Shown here one piece after another: positions 8,647-17,827 of a stretch of DNA of 64,000 nucleotides (position 1 is its first letter; each line of letters begins with the position of its first letter). Source of the stretch: Paraburkholderia acidicola (lineage in GTDB: Bacteria > Pseudomonadota > Gammaproteobacteria > Burkholderiales > Burkholderiaceae); assembly GCF_002362315.1 (NCBI RefSeq), contig NZ_MTZV01000006.1:1178001-1242000 (forward strand). Reading direction: 5' to 3'. The notes beneath the pieces are model-generated. The model saw only the letters and a program-made list of their open reading frames with translations. It was not told the origin of the DNA and made no database searches. Position numbers and translations under genes: made by a program.

Positions 8647-9094
8647 ATAAAACCCCAGCCTTTCATTCATGTGATGCATCTAATTTCATCATTCATCATC
8701 AATACAAGAATAATGAATATGAAATCAAAAATTCACGCAGATAAATTAAAATTCAACAACATTTATTTTCAAGGAAAAAGTCTAAATATTTCCATTAATC
8801 CCCTTGTTTAATTTGAACCTCACAGTAATGAAAAACGAAAACAAATCAGCCTCATCACAATGCCGCGCAACAACCAGCTTTGCGCCAGATTCAGAAACCC
8901 CGATGCTATGCAGACGCGCTTTACCGGCCCCAAACAGACCGGTGACGTATGCTAGCCACACGATGAGCCCCCTTCTATAGGACTGCTCCGATAGATGAAG
9001 AAGACATCGATTAATTGGCTACACTCACATCCGGCATCGTCGCCCGCGCGCATTGCGGCAGCGAGCGCAAGACCGGACAACTCAGGAGACCGTC
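8647..9094. other. AT-rich intergenic region
   Basis: About 8690-8880 is strikingly AT-rich compared with the surrounding genes and holds no convincing gene. It must contain the promoter of the minus-strand proline-rich protein and, at its right end, that of the plus-strand MFS gene, but no clear -35/-10 pair stands out. Low GC is typical of DNA bound by H-NS proteins. Confidence 0.5.
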
Positions 9095-10504
9095 ATGGCA
9101 TCACCCGCTCAACCGCACTCCGCCGCGCCTCCCATCGACCCCGGCACCATCTCCGCGCGCCTCGACCGCCTGCCCGCTACGCGTTCGATCTGGAAGCTCG
9201 TCGTGCTGCTAAGCCTCGGGTTCTTTTTCGAACTGTATGACCTGCTCTATACCGGCTATGTCGCACCAGGCCTCGTGAAGAGCGGCCTGCTCACCTCGAC
9301 CACGCAAGGCCTGTTCGGCACCACCGGTGTAGCGAGTTTTATCGCGGCGTTGTTTGCGGGACTGTTCATCGGCACCATCGCCTGCGGTTTTCTCGCCGAC
9401 CGCTTCGGCCGACGCGCGATCTTCACGTATTCACTGCTGTGGTACACCATCGCGAATGTCGTGATGGCATTTCAGGAGACCGCGACCGGTCTTAACTTCT
9501 GGCGCTTCGTTGCGGGCGTCGGGATCGGCGTCGAACTCGTCACGATCGGCACTTACATTTCCGAGCTGGTGCCCAAGCACATTCGCGGCCGCGCGTTTGC
9601 CTGTGAGCAGGCCGTCGGTTTCCTGTCGGTACCGGTGGTCGCGTTTCTCTCTTATCTGCTGGTGCCGCATGCGCCGTTCGGAATCGACGGCTGGCGCTGG
9701 GTCGTGTTGATCGGCGCGCATGGCGCGCTGTTCGTCTGGTGGATTCGCCGGGCGTTACCGGAAAGCCCGCGCTGGCTTGCGCAACAGGGGCGGCTAGATG
9801 AAGCGGACCGCGTGATGTGTGCGTTAGAAGCGAAGGTGGAGGCGGAATCGGGGCGTCCGCTGCCGCCGCCCGCGGCCGCCGTGCCGGTACTCGCGCAGGG
9901 ACGCTTCGCGGATATGTGGGTACCGCCGTACCGCAGCCGCACGCTGATGCTAGTGATCTTCAATGTCTTCCAGACCGTCGGGTTCTACGGCTTCGCCAAC
10001 TGGGTGCCGACGCTACTGATCAAGCAGGGCATCACGGTCACGACGAGCCTGATGTACTCGACACTGATCGCGCTCGCCGCACCGGTCGGGCCGTTGATCG
10101 GCCTTTTCATCGCCGATCGTCTCGAGCGCAAGACGGTGATCGTGTTAATGGCCGCGGCGAATATCGTGTGCGGTCTGTGGTTTAGTCAGGTGGCGAATGC
10201 AGTGCTGCTCGTGAGCCTTGGCATCTGTCTGACGCTCGCGAACAACATCATGTCGTACAGCTTCCACGCGTATCAGTCGGAGCTTTTCCCGACCAGTATT
10301 CGTGCGCGTGCAGTTGGCTTCGTGTACTCGTGGAGTCGCTTCTCGGCAATCTTCACGGCCTTTCTGATCGCGGGAGTGCTGCGGGAGTTTGGGACAGTTG
10401 GCGTGTTTGTGTTTATCGCCGGGGCGATGACGATGGTGATGCTGGCCATCGGCTTGATGGGACCGCGTACCCGCGGTATCGCGCTCGAGGAGATTTCTCA
10501 CTAA
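9095..10504 (+). CDS. MFS transporter, sugar/metabolite:H+ symporter type
   Basis: A 469-residue, 12-helix major facilitator. The start at 9095 follows an AGGAG ribosome binding site; the frame is open further upstream but without one. Residues about 70-110 carry the loop 2-3 motif ADRFGRR, and ELVPKHIRGRAFACEQ matches the loop 4-5 motif of the sugar porter/metabolite symporter branch; ADRLERK repeats the first motif in the second half. A cytoplasmic loop separates the two six-helix halves. The substrate is unknown. It is monocistronic and converges on the DUF2891 gene. Confidence 0.85.
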   Translation: MASPAQPHSAAPPIDPGTISARLDRLPATRSIWKLVVLLSLGFFFELYDLLYTGYVAPGLVKSGLLTSTTQGLFGTTGVASFIAALFAGLFIGTIACGFLADRFGRRAIFTYSLLWYTIANVVMAFQETATGLNFWRFVAGVGIGVELVTIGTYISELVPKHIRGRAFACEQAVGFLSVPVVAFLSYLLVPHAPFGIDGWRWVVLIGAHGALFVWWIRRALPESPRWLAQQGRLDEADRVMCALEAKVEAESGRPLPPPAAAVPVLAQGRFADMWVPPYRSRTLMLVIFNVFQTVGFYGFANWVPTLLIKQGITVTTSLMYSTLIALAAPVGPLIGLFIADRLERKTVIVLMAAANIVCGLWFSQVANAVLLVSLGICLTLANNIMSYSFHAYQSELFPTSIRARAVGFVYSWSRFSAIFTAFLIAGVLREFGTVGVFVFIAGAMTMVMLAIGLMGPRTRGIALEEISH

Positions 10505-10512
10505 CGCCGGTG

Positions 10513-10548
10513 TGCGTGCCCTGTGACACTCAGGTCGACGGGCACGCA
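10513..10548. terminator. Hairpin between convergent genes
   Basis: Nine-bp arms TGCGTGCCC / GGGCACGCA with an 18-base loop, in the 62-bp gap between convergent genes. There is no T-run, so it is only a candidate bidirectional terminator. Confidence 0.35.
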
Positions 10549-10566
10549 GATGGCCAGCACGACGCG

Positions 10567-11577
10567 CTACGCTTCTAGCGCAAGCGTCGCAAACGTAGCC
10601 AGCCAGTGCTCGCCCATGTAGTCGCCGGCGACGTGCGCGAGTGCGCTGTCCAGATGCCGCTCCGCCGCATCGAGGAGCGGTGCGCGACGAGCGTCGTCGG
10701 CAGGCAGTGCGCGGGCCAGCGAACGCTGGCACCATGCCCGACTCAGGTTCAACCCATCCAGATGAGCGATCTTGCCGTCGCTGCGATCGGTCACGGTAAC
10801 GGGCGTGAACAGCGTGACCGGTTGACTTTGCGCAAGGTCGGGCAAAAAGCGCGTGAACCAGTCCGTGAATTGCGCTGTCGGTAGTACGCGCCGCATCAAC
10901 TCAGCTTCCATCAGCGACGGCGACAGAAACTCGTCGCCTGCAGGCTCCCATGCCTGACATGCCACATCGTTCAGATACCAGCGCTTCGCGGTCTCGACGA
11001 TCAGCGCAGCGAGTGCATCGCGCGATGTCTGCCGCGCGAAATCGAGTGTCAACGCCAATGCAAACGCCATGTTGAAATGCGTGCCGACGCGCAATGGATA
11101 CGTCGCCTTCGGCAGAAATTCCTCGAAGCGTTCGACGAAGGCATCGGTCAGCGGTGCGAACGTGGTTGCCCATCGTTCGGCATGCGGATGCTTCGAGGTG
11201 TGCAGTTGACCAGCAAGCGCGAGCAACCAGGCCCAGCCATACGGCCGCTCGAAACCGCGGTTGTGCGGCAGGTCGAGATACGCGCGTTCACCAGCCACGT
11301 TCTCCGCTGTGAGATGTTCGTCGACGACGGCAACCACTCGCGCCGCTTCCGGCAGATCCGGAAAACGTTCCAGCAGATGCAGCACAAGCCAGTAGCCGTG
11401 CACGCACGAATGCCAGTCGTAGCTGCCGTAGAAGATCGGATGCAGCGCGCGCGGCCCTTGCACATCCTGCGGACCCGCTAGCGCATGGGTGAGTTTGTTT
11501 GGATATTCGCGCGTCAGATGGTCGAGCGCGAGCGTCGCGAATTTCGATGCAATAGCAGAGGTGAGTTGAGCGGTCAT
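10567..11577 (-). CDS. DUF2891 family protein
   Basis: A 336-residue soluble protein. The start at 11577 (MTAQLTSAIASKFATLALDHLTREYPNK) is preceded by GAAGAGA. The sequence HPIFYGSYDWHSCVHGYWLV near residue 50 and later the GWAWLLALAGQLH and GTHFNMAFALALTLDFAR blocks match the DUF2891 family, thought to be alpha/alpha-barrel proteins of unknown activity. The histidine/tyrosine/tryptophan-rich blocks look like an active-site lining, perhaps acting on a carbohydrate; this is inference. It may be co-transcribed with the MFS gene upstream (145-bp gap). Confidence 0.8.
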   Translation of the reverse strand: MTAQLTSAIASKFATLALDHLTREYPNKLTHALAGPQDVQGPRALHPIFYGSYDWHSCVHGYWLVLHLLERFPDLPEAARVVAVVDEHLTAENVAGERAYLDLPHNRGFERPYGWAWLLALAGQLHTSKHPHAERWATTFAPLTDAFVERFEEFLPKATYPLRVGTHFNMAFALALTLDFARQTSRDALAALIVETAKRWYLNDVACQAWEPAGDEFLSPSLMEAELMRRVLPTAQFTDWFTRFLPDLAQSQPVTLFTPVTVTDRSDGKIAHLDGLNLSRAWCQRSLARALPADDARRAPLLDAAERHLDSALAHVAGDYMGEHWLATFATLALEA

Positions 11578-11722
11578 CGATGTCTCTTCGGAAAGCCAGC
11601 AGAAGTGAGGACAGGCGAAGCAGGAACGCATTGTGCCTCGATTGTGCTGCCGCTGCCATGTATGCCGAGACGCACCGCCGCCGCACGCGCCATGTAGCGC
11701 GGCTTAGCGAAGCAACCTCTTA

Positions 11723-12958
11723 CTACTGAACCGGCAACACCGATCTGCTCGTCGGAGCGACTGAAACGAGCAGCGCTGCGCAGAGCGATAGTCCGGACAC
11801 TATGAGCAGACCCGCTACTGTCCAGCCACAGTGTTCTTTAAGCGCGCCGAAAACGTAAGCGACAAGCGGTACCGGTAGATAGAAACTGCTGAAAAAGAGA
11901 CCAATTGCCCAGCTTTCCCGAGACGGTGCAAGGGATTCGCTCATCCACGTCAGCAGATTGACGTAGGCGCCCGCACCGATGACAACGCCGAACACAGCTG
12001 ACATCATGATATGGAAGGTCGGCGATCCACTCAAACCACCGAACAGTGCGCCACCTACGATGGCCGCTGCCACAAAGCCACCGATTAACGTTCTGCGCGA
12101 CCCGTACGTGTGGCCAAGCCAACCGCCGTGTAAGGCAAACAATGTACCAAACCCATAGGCACCGACTGCCACATTGGCCAGGCTTGGCGGGAACCGTTGG
12201 CTTTCTTCCAGGTAAGGCACGTACTGCAGCAGATAACCGTACACTGCGAAGCTAAGCAAGATCACCGCTGCGGTAGGTAACAACAGATGTGTGAACCGGC
12301 GAACTTGTGTAGTCCTATGGCGCGTGTCGCCTGGTGACTTGAACGCGTCACCTCTGTTCTTTTCGGCAAAGGCCGGCTTGACGAGCCATACAACAAGAAA
12401 AGTGGCAGGCAACGCTGTCAAACCAAGCATCGTATGGAGGACCCTCCAGCCGTACGCATGGAAAACAACGCCTCCTAAATTGGGTCCAAGAGCGGCACCG
12501 ATCCCAAAGGTGAATGTAAACGCACCGGCCACCAGCGCGCGATTTTTTGGAAAATTGGCCATCCCGATGGCAAGGACGGCCACCAGGTGTACGCCAATCC
12601 CGATTCCGGTCAGAAATCTCAGTGCAATATATTGCGGTACGTTTTGCACGTAGGCCACCAGACCCGTTCCGATAGAAAACAGGACTAGTCCAACGATCGC
12701 GAGATGTTTCCGGGGCACGCGATCTGCCAGCCACGCAGTGGGAAGCGCCGAGATACCTGCGCCGAAATATAAGGCCACATACGACGTACTGAGTTGCTGG
12801 GCTGACATGGCGAGTGCCAGTCCGACGCTCGGGATTACGACGGAGAACACTTGCCTGTCTAACACGCTAATCAGGCAGGTTAACATCAAGACAACGAACA
12901 TTCCGTGCGATCCGGTATTGTCCTCTGGGTAACGTGTACGACGCATCGCCTCGATCAT
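11723..12958 (-). CDS. MFS transporter
   Basis: A 411-residue protein with about 12 membrane helices. The first helix has the LDRQVFSVVIP block (charged D-R pair in TM1), and the loop 2-3 motif is ADRVPRKH. The overall pattern is close to the anion:cation symporter and spinster-like families. It starts at ATG 12958; an alternative ATG at 12946 has a closer GAGG. It follows the sensor-kinase gene by 55 bp on the same strand, so it may be the last gene of, or a target of, that two-component operon. Substrate unknown. Confidence 0.8.
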   Translation of the reverse strand: MIEAMRRTRYPEDNTGSHGMFVVLMLTCLISVLDRQVFSVVIPSVGLALAMSAQQLSTSYVALYFGAGISALPTAWLADRVPRKHLAIVGLVLFSIGTGLVAYVQNVPQYIALRFLTGIGIGVHLVAVLAIGMANFPKNRALVAGAFTFTFGIGAALGPNLGGVVFHAYGWRVLHTMLGLTALPATFLVVWLVKPAFAEKNRGDAFKSPGDTRHRTTQVRRFTHLLLPTAAVILLSFAVYGYLLQYVPYLEESQRFPPSLANVAVGAYGFGTLFALHGGWLGHTYGSRRTLIGGFVAAAIVGGALFGGLSGSPTFHIMMSAVFGVVIGAGAYVNLLTWMSESLAPSRESWAIGLFFSSFYLPVPLVAYVFGALKEHCGWTVAGLLIVSGLSLCAALLVSVAPTSRSVLPVQ

Positions 12959-13013
12959 TTTTCGTGCTGTCCCGCCGGATCAGGCCACACCAGCGATTGC
13001 AAGAGACATCGCC

Positions 13014-15434
13014 TCAAGAATGAAATACCCGCACTTCCTTACTGTCCGCGCGGTCGACTTCGCGCCAACAGCGCACGAACTCGCGTAGCACGCTGGCGGA
13101 GAATTCCTCGTCGTCGGAATACTCCCCGGTGCGCAGCAAGTGGTCCAGCTGTTCGCCCATCTCCGCCATTTGCTCCCAACCGAGCGTCAGCGCTGCGCCA
13201 TGTATGCGATGCGCCGCGCGAGCAGCGAGATCGACCTCGCCGAGCACGATTGCCTCAAGCAGTGCCGTTACATCAGCCCCCATCAAGCGACGAATTTTCT
13301 CTGCGTCGAAATCAGTGTGATCGGGTTGCGTTTCAGGAAAGGGGGTGGCTTCGACACCGCACCAGAGCGAAATCACGTCCTCGAGTTTCGCAAGACGGAT
13401 TGGCTTGCTCAACACGCCGTCCATTCCTGCCGCGAAACAACGCTCCGTGTGCGCGCTCCCCGTTGACGCAGAGATAGCGACGATCGGGCAACGTTCGCGT
13501 TTCCTTTCTGTTTCCAGGTTGCGCATGGCGGCCGCCAGCGTATAGCCGTCCATATCCTGTAGATGGCAATCCATCAGGATCAGGTCGAATGTGTGAGTGG
13601 TAAACTCGGCCATTGCTGTTGCACCATCCTGTGCGACGGTGGCTTTGCAGCCCAGCCGTGTAACCTGAGCCGCCAGCACTTCCTGATTCGCTGGCGTATC
13701 TTCGACGATTAGAACGTGTGCAGAAGGATTCGCGGTTGATGACGCGTGCGCCGAAACTTGGGGCGCGGGCGTTTTCGCTTGCGCAGCGGACAATTGATCG
13801 AGCTCAACCGCAATCGCGGCGCGTAGCGAAACGGTGACCGTCGTACCTCTTCCGACAGCGCTGTGCATCGCGACGGTACCGTGCATCAAGGTCACCAACT
13901 CGCGGCAGATAACCAGACCCAGGCCAGTACCTCCCGATGTCCTGTATGACTGATCCGCCTGGGAATAAGGTTTGAACAAGGTAGCTTGCACGGCTTCGGA
14001 AATTCCTCCACCGGTATCGATCACCTTAATTTCCAGATGTTTGTGCTTTCCGTCGTCGCTATCGGTTGCGGAGACTGTTATCTTCACTTCGCCAGTCGAC
14101 GTGAATTTAATAGCGTTCGATACCAGGTTATGCAGAACCTGGGCCAGGCGAGACTCGTCCAGCATCAACACACCAATTGCCGGTTGAATCTCTGTTGTCA
14201 ACGCGATGCCCTTCTCGCTCGCGCGCAACTGATGCAGATCCGCGACGTCGTTCACGAGCGTTTGAACATCGACGGGACCTGGCATCAACTTGAGTTGCCC
14301 CGCCTCCAGCCTGGTGATGTCCAGCACGTTATCGAGGAGCCGTAGCAGCATGTTCGCGCCCGCGTTGGCAAGATCGACGAAATGCTGCTGGCGCAGGTCG
14401 AGCCTCGTGTAGCGCAGCAGTTCTACGGCTGCGAGGACGGAATTCATCGGTGAGCGGATTTCATGACTCATGACCGCGAGGAACATCGTCTTCTCACGCT
14501 CGCTGCGGATCGCCTGCTTATGTAGCCGGTTTGCCTGCCAGGTCAGACCGATTAAAAGCACAATGGCGAGGCTGATCAGTGCGAGTTCGTGCGCGTAGTA
14601 GCCAGCGACGACACTTAGGGAAAGCGCACCATGTTCGGTGGTGGCAAGCCAGCTGGTTCTTATATCGTTTGCCTGAGATGCCGTAATCGCCGCCAGCGAT
14701 TTTTGCAGGATCGAGTAGAGAACCGGCTGGTCACTACTTACCGCCATCGAAATATTCGACATCAGCCCAGTTGCAACACCCGATATTTGCAGCATGTCGA
14801 GATACTGATGCTGCAGATACGGTATCAGAGAGGCTTCGCTACCGAGGGTGACATCGGCGGTGCCATCGGCGACCATTTCCAGCGCTTCTTCGGTCGAGCG
14901 GCCGGTGACAACCTGACTTTGTGGGGCCCGACGATGGATGATCGCACTTAGCGCACTCGCGGACGATAACGCAATGACCTTGCCATTCAGATCCTCAATA
15001 TCGAAGACAACGGGTTCCTTGCTTCGCGTCACGATGATCGTGGCGCCCGAGTAATAAGGCGTCGTATAGGAAACCCCGTCGGCCTGAGGCAATGTGCCGG
15101 CACTTCGCACCGACGATATGAGATCAACCTGATTCTGTCTGAGCAGGTTAGTCCGCTGCTCGGCCGTTTCCGTTTCGACGTAGACGAACTTCAATCCCGT
15201 TTTAAGGGAAATGGTGGCGAGATATTCGGCTGACAGGCCATGCAAGGTTCCACCTTGTATGTACTCGATTGGCACCGAGTAGGCGCCAACCGCGACTCGC
15301 AATACAGGGTGATGGTGAATCCAGGCCTGCTCTTCGGCATTCAGTTTGAGCGGGTTTGCGTCGGGTGCTGCGGAGGCCCATGGATTGACGAGCCCCAGCA
15401 ATATCCACAACACCCAGAAACGAAACACCCTCAT
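13014..15434 (-). CDS. BvgS/EvgS-like hybrid sensor histidine kinase
   Basis: An 806-residue phosphorelay sensor. Signal peptide (1-22); one periplasmic bacterial extracellular solute-binding (family 3) domain at about 40-255; membrane helix at about 275-297; HisKA with VMSHEIRSPMNS (phospho-His324); HATPase with an N box (NLVSNAIKF), DTGGGI and GGTGLGL up to about 540; receiver domain 573-695 with Asp622 (ILMDCHL) and Lys677; and an Hpt domain 715-800 with AHRIHGAA (His742). This is the BvgS layout but with one venus-flytrap domain instead of two and no PAS domain. Its ATG overlaps the stop of the upstream response regulator (ATGA), so the two are translationally coupled. The ligand is unknown. 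Confidence 0.93.
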   Translation of the reverse strand: MRVFRFWVLWILLGLVNPWASAAPDANPLKLNAEEQAWIHHHPVLRVAVGAYSVPIEYIQGGTLHGLSAEYLATISLKTGLKFVYVETETAEQRTNLLRQNQVDLISSVRSAGTLPQADGVSYTTPYYSGATIIVTRSKEPVVFDIEDLNGKVIALSSASALSAIIHRRAPQSQVVTGRSTEEALEMVADGTADVTLGSEASLIPYLQHQYLDMLQISGVATGLMSNISMAVSSDQPVLYSILQKSLAAITASQANDIRTSWLATTEHGALSLSVVAGYYAHELALISLAIVLLIGLTWQANRLHKQAIRSEREKTMFLAVMSHEIRSPMNSVLAAVELLRYTRLDLRQQHFVDLANAGANMLLRLLDNVLDITRLEAGQLKLMPGPVDVQTLVNDVADLHQLRASEKGIALTTEIQPAIGVLMLDESRLAQVLHNLVSNAIKFTSTGEVKITVSATDSDDGKHKHLEIKVIDTGGGISEAVQATLFKPYSQADQSYRTSGGTGLGLVICRELVTLMHGTVAMHSAVGRGTTVTVSLRAAIAVELDQLSAAQAKTPAPQVSAHASSTANPSAHVLIVEDTPANQEVLAAQVTRLGCKATVAQDGATAMAEFTTHTFDLILMDCHLQDMDGYTLAAAMRNLETERKRERCPIVAISASTGSAHTERCFAAGMDGVLSKPIRLAKLEDVISLWCGVEATPFPETQPDHTDFDAEKIRRLMGADVTALLEAIVLGEVDLAARAAHRIHGAALTLGWEQMAEMGEQLDHLLRTGEYSDDEEFSASVLREFVRCWREVDRADSKEVRVFHS

Positions 15435-16087
15435 GACGACTGCGCCGTGTGCTTGATCTTGAAGAGCTCGTTGTTCGACGTGACGCCCAGTTTGCGAAAT
15501 GCCGCTGTTTTCTGGGTACTGATCGTTTTGAGGCTGCGATTGAATTTCTGGGCGATCTCAGTGATGGTCATGCCGTCGAGATAGCATCGAATCACCTCAC
15601 GCTCCCTCGCGGACAAACCGGCGCCGGACAGAATATCGGTCCCGGCTTCTGGATCGTACGACGTGCTGGTGTCGGCGATGCGATAAGACATATCCGTGTC
15701 GAGATAGATGACCCCGGTCGCGACCGAGCGTATCGCCTTGACGAGTTCGCTCATATCAGCGCCTTTCCCCACGAATCCCCGGGCGCCGACCCGCAGGGCC
15801 AGAGCGACCGTACCGGGGTCATGGTGTGTGGACAGGATCAGGATCCGGCAATCGGGAGCCTTGACACGTACGGCCCGGATCAGCGACGCGCCGTCCAGTT
15901 CGTCCGCGCTCAGCGAGTAGTCGAGCAGCAGCACGTCGATCGGCGTAGCGCGCAATCCGGCCATGAGTTCGCGGCTGGTGGCGTAGACCCCCACTATGTC
16001 GAGATCGGGTTCGGCACCGAGGCAGCTGACCAGGCCGTGACGGACGATGGCGTGGTCATCGAGTACCGCAACGCGTAGTCGTTTCAT
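15431..16087 (-). CDS. BvgA/EvgA/RcsB-like response regulator
   Basis: A 218-residue NarL/LuxR-type regulator. The receiver domain has the acidic pair LDDH (10-11), phospho-acceptor Asp56 in LLLDYSLS, and Lys at GFVGKGAD. The LuxR-type HTH covers about 148-212 (LSAREREVIRCYLDGMTITEIAQKFNRSLKTISTQK). The YSLS phosphorylation loop and the KTISTQK recognition helix resemble the RcsB/EvgA/BvgA branch that partners hybrid sensors. It is followed by the sensor with a 4-base overlap. A palindrome of the type bound by this branch lies about 450 bp upstream. Confidence 0.92.
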   Translation of the reverse strand: MKRLRVAVLDDHAIVRHGLVSCLGAEPDLDIVGVYATSRELMAGLRATPIDVLLLDYSLSADELDGASLIRAVRVKAPDCRILILSTHHDPGTVALALRVGARGFVGKGADMSELVKAIRSVATGVIYLDTDMSYRIADTSTSYDPEAGTDILSGAGLSAREREVIRCYLDGMTITEIAQKFNRSLKTISTQKTAAFRKLGVTSNNELFKIKHTAQSS

Positions 16088-16738
16088 GAAAAGAGCTCAC
16101 ACATATGGCTATCCCTTCCTTTCATTAGTCATTCGATTTCGCGTGGACAGTAATTGTCAAAAAAACCGACGTACTAAAGTAATGTAGCAAGAATCCACCG
16201 GAAAACAACGAGCGGGAGCGCGATAGGAGTGCGATGGGCGACCGGCCTGCGAGGTTACCCGGCATGCCTGTTGTGGCAGCGAGAAAAGAAACGCTGTGAT
16301 CGACCTTATGGGGCGTCGGTGTCAGTTCATTTTGAAATCACAGCTACTTTTCGATCGACAATTCGAAGGGGAATATTTTCATTCCTGCAGATAATCTGAA
16401 AAAAGCAGATAATATTAACAATTCCTCTTAAAAAATTAATATGCTCAATCAAAAATATCGTGGATATTTATAATAAAACCGTCACCAACAAAACCGGCAG
16501 ACCCTGCACTCTATTGACAACACACCCCTCGAAAAATAGGACTATTCCTATTTCCTTCATTACGTTTGTTAAGGAATGTCAATTGGAGGGCACCTGTGAT
16601 TCGACGCCGACGCCGCCAGCCATCGCTTCATCCTCCTGACCTCAGCCACTTCGCCACCTGGCGGCACGACCCCATTGCTGCGGTGTTAGCGTTGAGTTTT
16701 CTTCGAGCGAATCGCTCCGGCAAGCCCGGGCAACAACG
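16088..16738. other. Long AT-rich intergenic region upstream of the phosphorelay operon
   Basis: Between hicB and the response-regulator gene. No gene is supported. About 16300-16590 is AT-rich and holds the TAGGA palindrome listed separately and a TTGACA hexamer at 16514-16519 without a convincing -10. Its length and base composition suggest a regulated promoter for the minus-strand operon. Confidence 0.5.
16537..16550. promoter_or_regulatory. TAGGA-N4-TCCTA palindrome, candidate response-regulator site
   Basis: TAGGACTATTCCTA is a perfect 5-bp inverted repeat with a 4-bp centre, closely resembling the RcsB/RcsAB box and built from the same TTCCTA half-site used by BvgA. Further TTCCT/AGGAA elements occur within 40 bp (16551-16555 and 16569-16575). 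It lies 450 bp upstream of the BvgA-like regulator gene, so autoregulation is possible; this is inference from motif likeness. Confidence 0.45.
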
Positions 16739-17077
16739 TCAATCCGCCACCGCCTTTTCCACCACGTCGTTCAGCCAGTCGTTGATGCTTACATCGGCCA
16801 GTTCCGCACGAATAGCGATCTTCTGGCGCAATTCGTCCGATCTGGGGCGAAAAGTCATTTTCCCCTTCCACGTTTTCTCAGGCTGGATTCCATTCTCAGC
16901 ACAGTACGCCAGATATTCATCAACGACCGCCCGGAAACTAAGATCGAGTTCAGCACCGTCTTTTCCGGCAAACGACAACACCGTTTTGGCTCCAAGTACC
17001 GAACCATAAAGCATATGGTCATCCGCGTCATATTCGACCTTGCCGATAAATCCTTTGTATTCGACAGCATTCTTCAC
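16739..17077 (-). CDS. hicB: HicB-family antitoxin
   Basis: A 112-residue antitoxin. Residues about 1-65 form the degenerate RNase-H-like HicB fold (VEYDADDHMLYGSVLG ... FRAVVDEYLAYCAENG). The C-terminus (SDELRQKIAIRAELADVSINDWLNDVVEKA) is a ribbon-helix-helix DNA-binding segment. The start is GTG at 17077 with a good AAGGAG seven to eight bases upstream. It lies 15 bp after hicA. HicB binds and blocks HicA and represses the operon. Antitoxins of this longer form normally use the C-terminal segment for promoter binding. Confidence 0.88.
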   Translation of the reverse strand: MKNAVEYKGFIGKVEYDADDHMLYGSVLGAKTVLSFAGKDGAELDLSFRAVVDEYLAYCAENGIQPEKTWKGKMTFRPRSDELRQKIAIRAELADVSINDWLNDVVEKAVAD

Positions 17078-17092
17078 AATCCACTCCTTCTA

Positions 17093-17377
17093 TCAAGAAC
17101 ACTTGCATCCATACATTGCCGGAGGATGTCCGGCTATCTGCAAGTGAGTCCTCAAGTCATGCACCGCACCTTTGTCCATTAACGGCTTGGGGTGCGGCCG
17201 ATGCGAGATCCAGATAACGCCATTGCCAAAGTCGCTCCTCATACCGCTTTTCGTGCGGTGAACCTTCGACCCCAACATCGTCAACAACCGCTCGACATCG
17301 TTCCAGTCGACGTTTGGTGAGGCAGGGATCTTGACGACTTCACACAAGATTTTGCAAAGCTTCGAGTTCAGCGGCAT
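17093..17377 (-). CDS. hicA: HicA-family mRNA interferase toxin
   Basis: A 94-residue protein. KLCKILCEVVKIPASPNVDWNDVERLLTMLGSKV matches the HicA N-terminus (KTLExIFxxPxxxNIxWxDVExLLxxLG). The catalytic region has WISHRPHPKP, with the conserved histidine, then DKGAVHDLRTHLQIAG. HicA cleaves mRNA through a double-stranded-RNA-binding-like fold. The family is usually 60-90 residues, so this copy is full length. It is encoded first, before hicB, the usual HicAB order. Confidence 0.85.
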   Translation of the reverse strand: MPLNSKLCKILCEVVKIPASPNVDWNDVERLLTMLGSKVHRTKSGMRSDFGNGVIWISHRPHPKPLMDKGAVHDLRTHLQIAGHPPAMYGCKCS

Positions 17378-17660
17378 CCGGTTTCTTCATGGTGTCATAA
17401 CTTGCCACCACAAGCAAGCCTTGTGAAATGCTCGTGGCTGACGTGTGGTGCGCTGCCCAGCGACAGGGCATAGGGTTCCTGGATCATCCCCGAAGGGGTC
17501 GCCCAGCGCCCCTCTAACGAACGGCCAAGGATCACAGTCTTCTCCCGATTTACCCGAATCGGTCGCCTAGAATGCTGCATCACACCATTCAATGTCTCGC
17601 TTGTTCCTGTTGATCCACCTACAAAATCACACCTCCCAATTTTTCGCGACGCATCAATGG
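17378..17660. other. Intergenic region between hicA and the fructose locus
   Basis: A 65-codon minus-strand frame at 17395-17592 has no recognisable domain and no good ribosome binding site, so I do not call it. The region must hold the hicAB promoter, but I could not locate it with confidence. Confidence 0.35.
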
Positions 17661-17667
17661 CACTTTC

Positions 17668-17696
17668 TTGACACGCACTACCGGCACTGCTGTACT
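17668..17696 (+). promoter_or_regulatory. Sigma-70 promoter of the fructose-type ABC locus
   Basis: TTGACA (17668-17673), a 17-bp spacer, then TGTACT (17691-17696). This predicts a start near 17703 and a leader of about 125 bases before the binding-protein gene. Confidence 0.5.
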
Positions 17697-17827
17697 AAAT
17701 AAACTCAAGTGATTTAATCGACACCGCCCGCGGCACGCAGAACCGCAAGCGGTCAGTCGTCAACGAGAGGCGCAACGAACGCCCATCTATCTCTGATCGA
17801 CGTCGTCAACTACCGGAGGAGCAACCC

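Noticed and set aside
16514..16542. Plus-strand sigma-70 promoter starting with TTGACA
   Set aside because: No acceptable -10 at 16-18 bp, and no plus-strand gene follows.
17395..17592. 65-codon minus-strand frame upstream of hicA
   Set aside because: No family pattern, weak start context; could be a leader peptide but nothing supports it.
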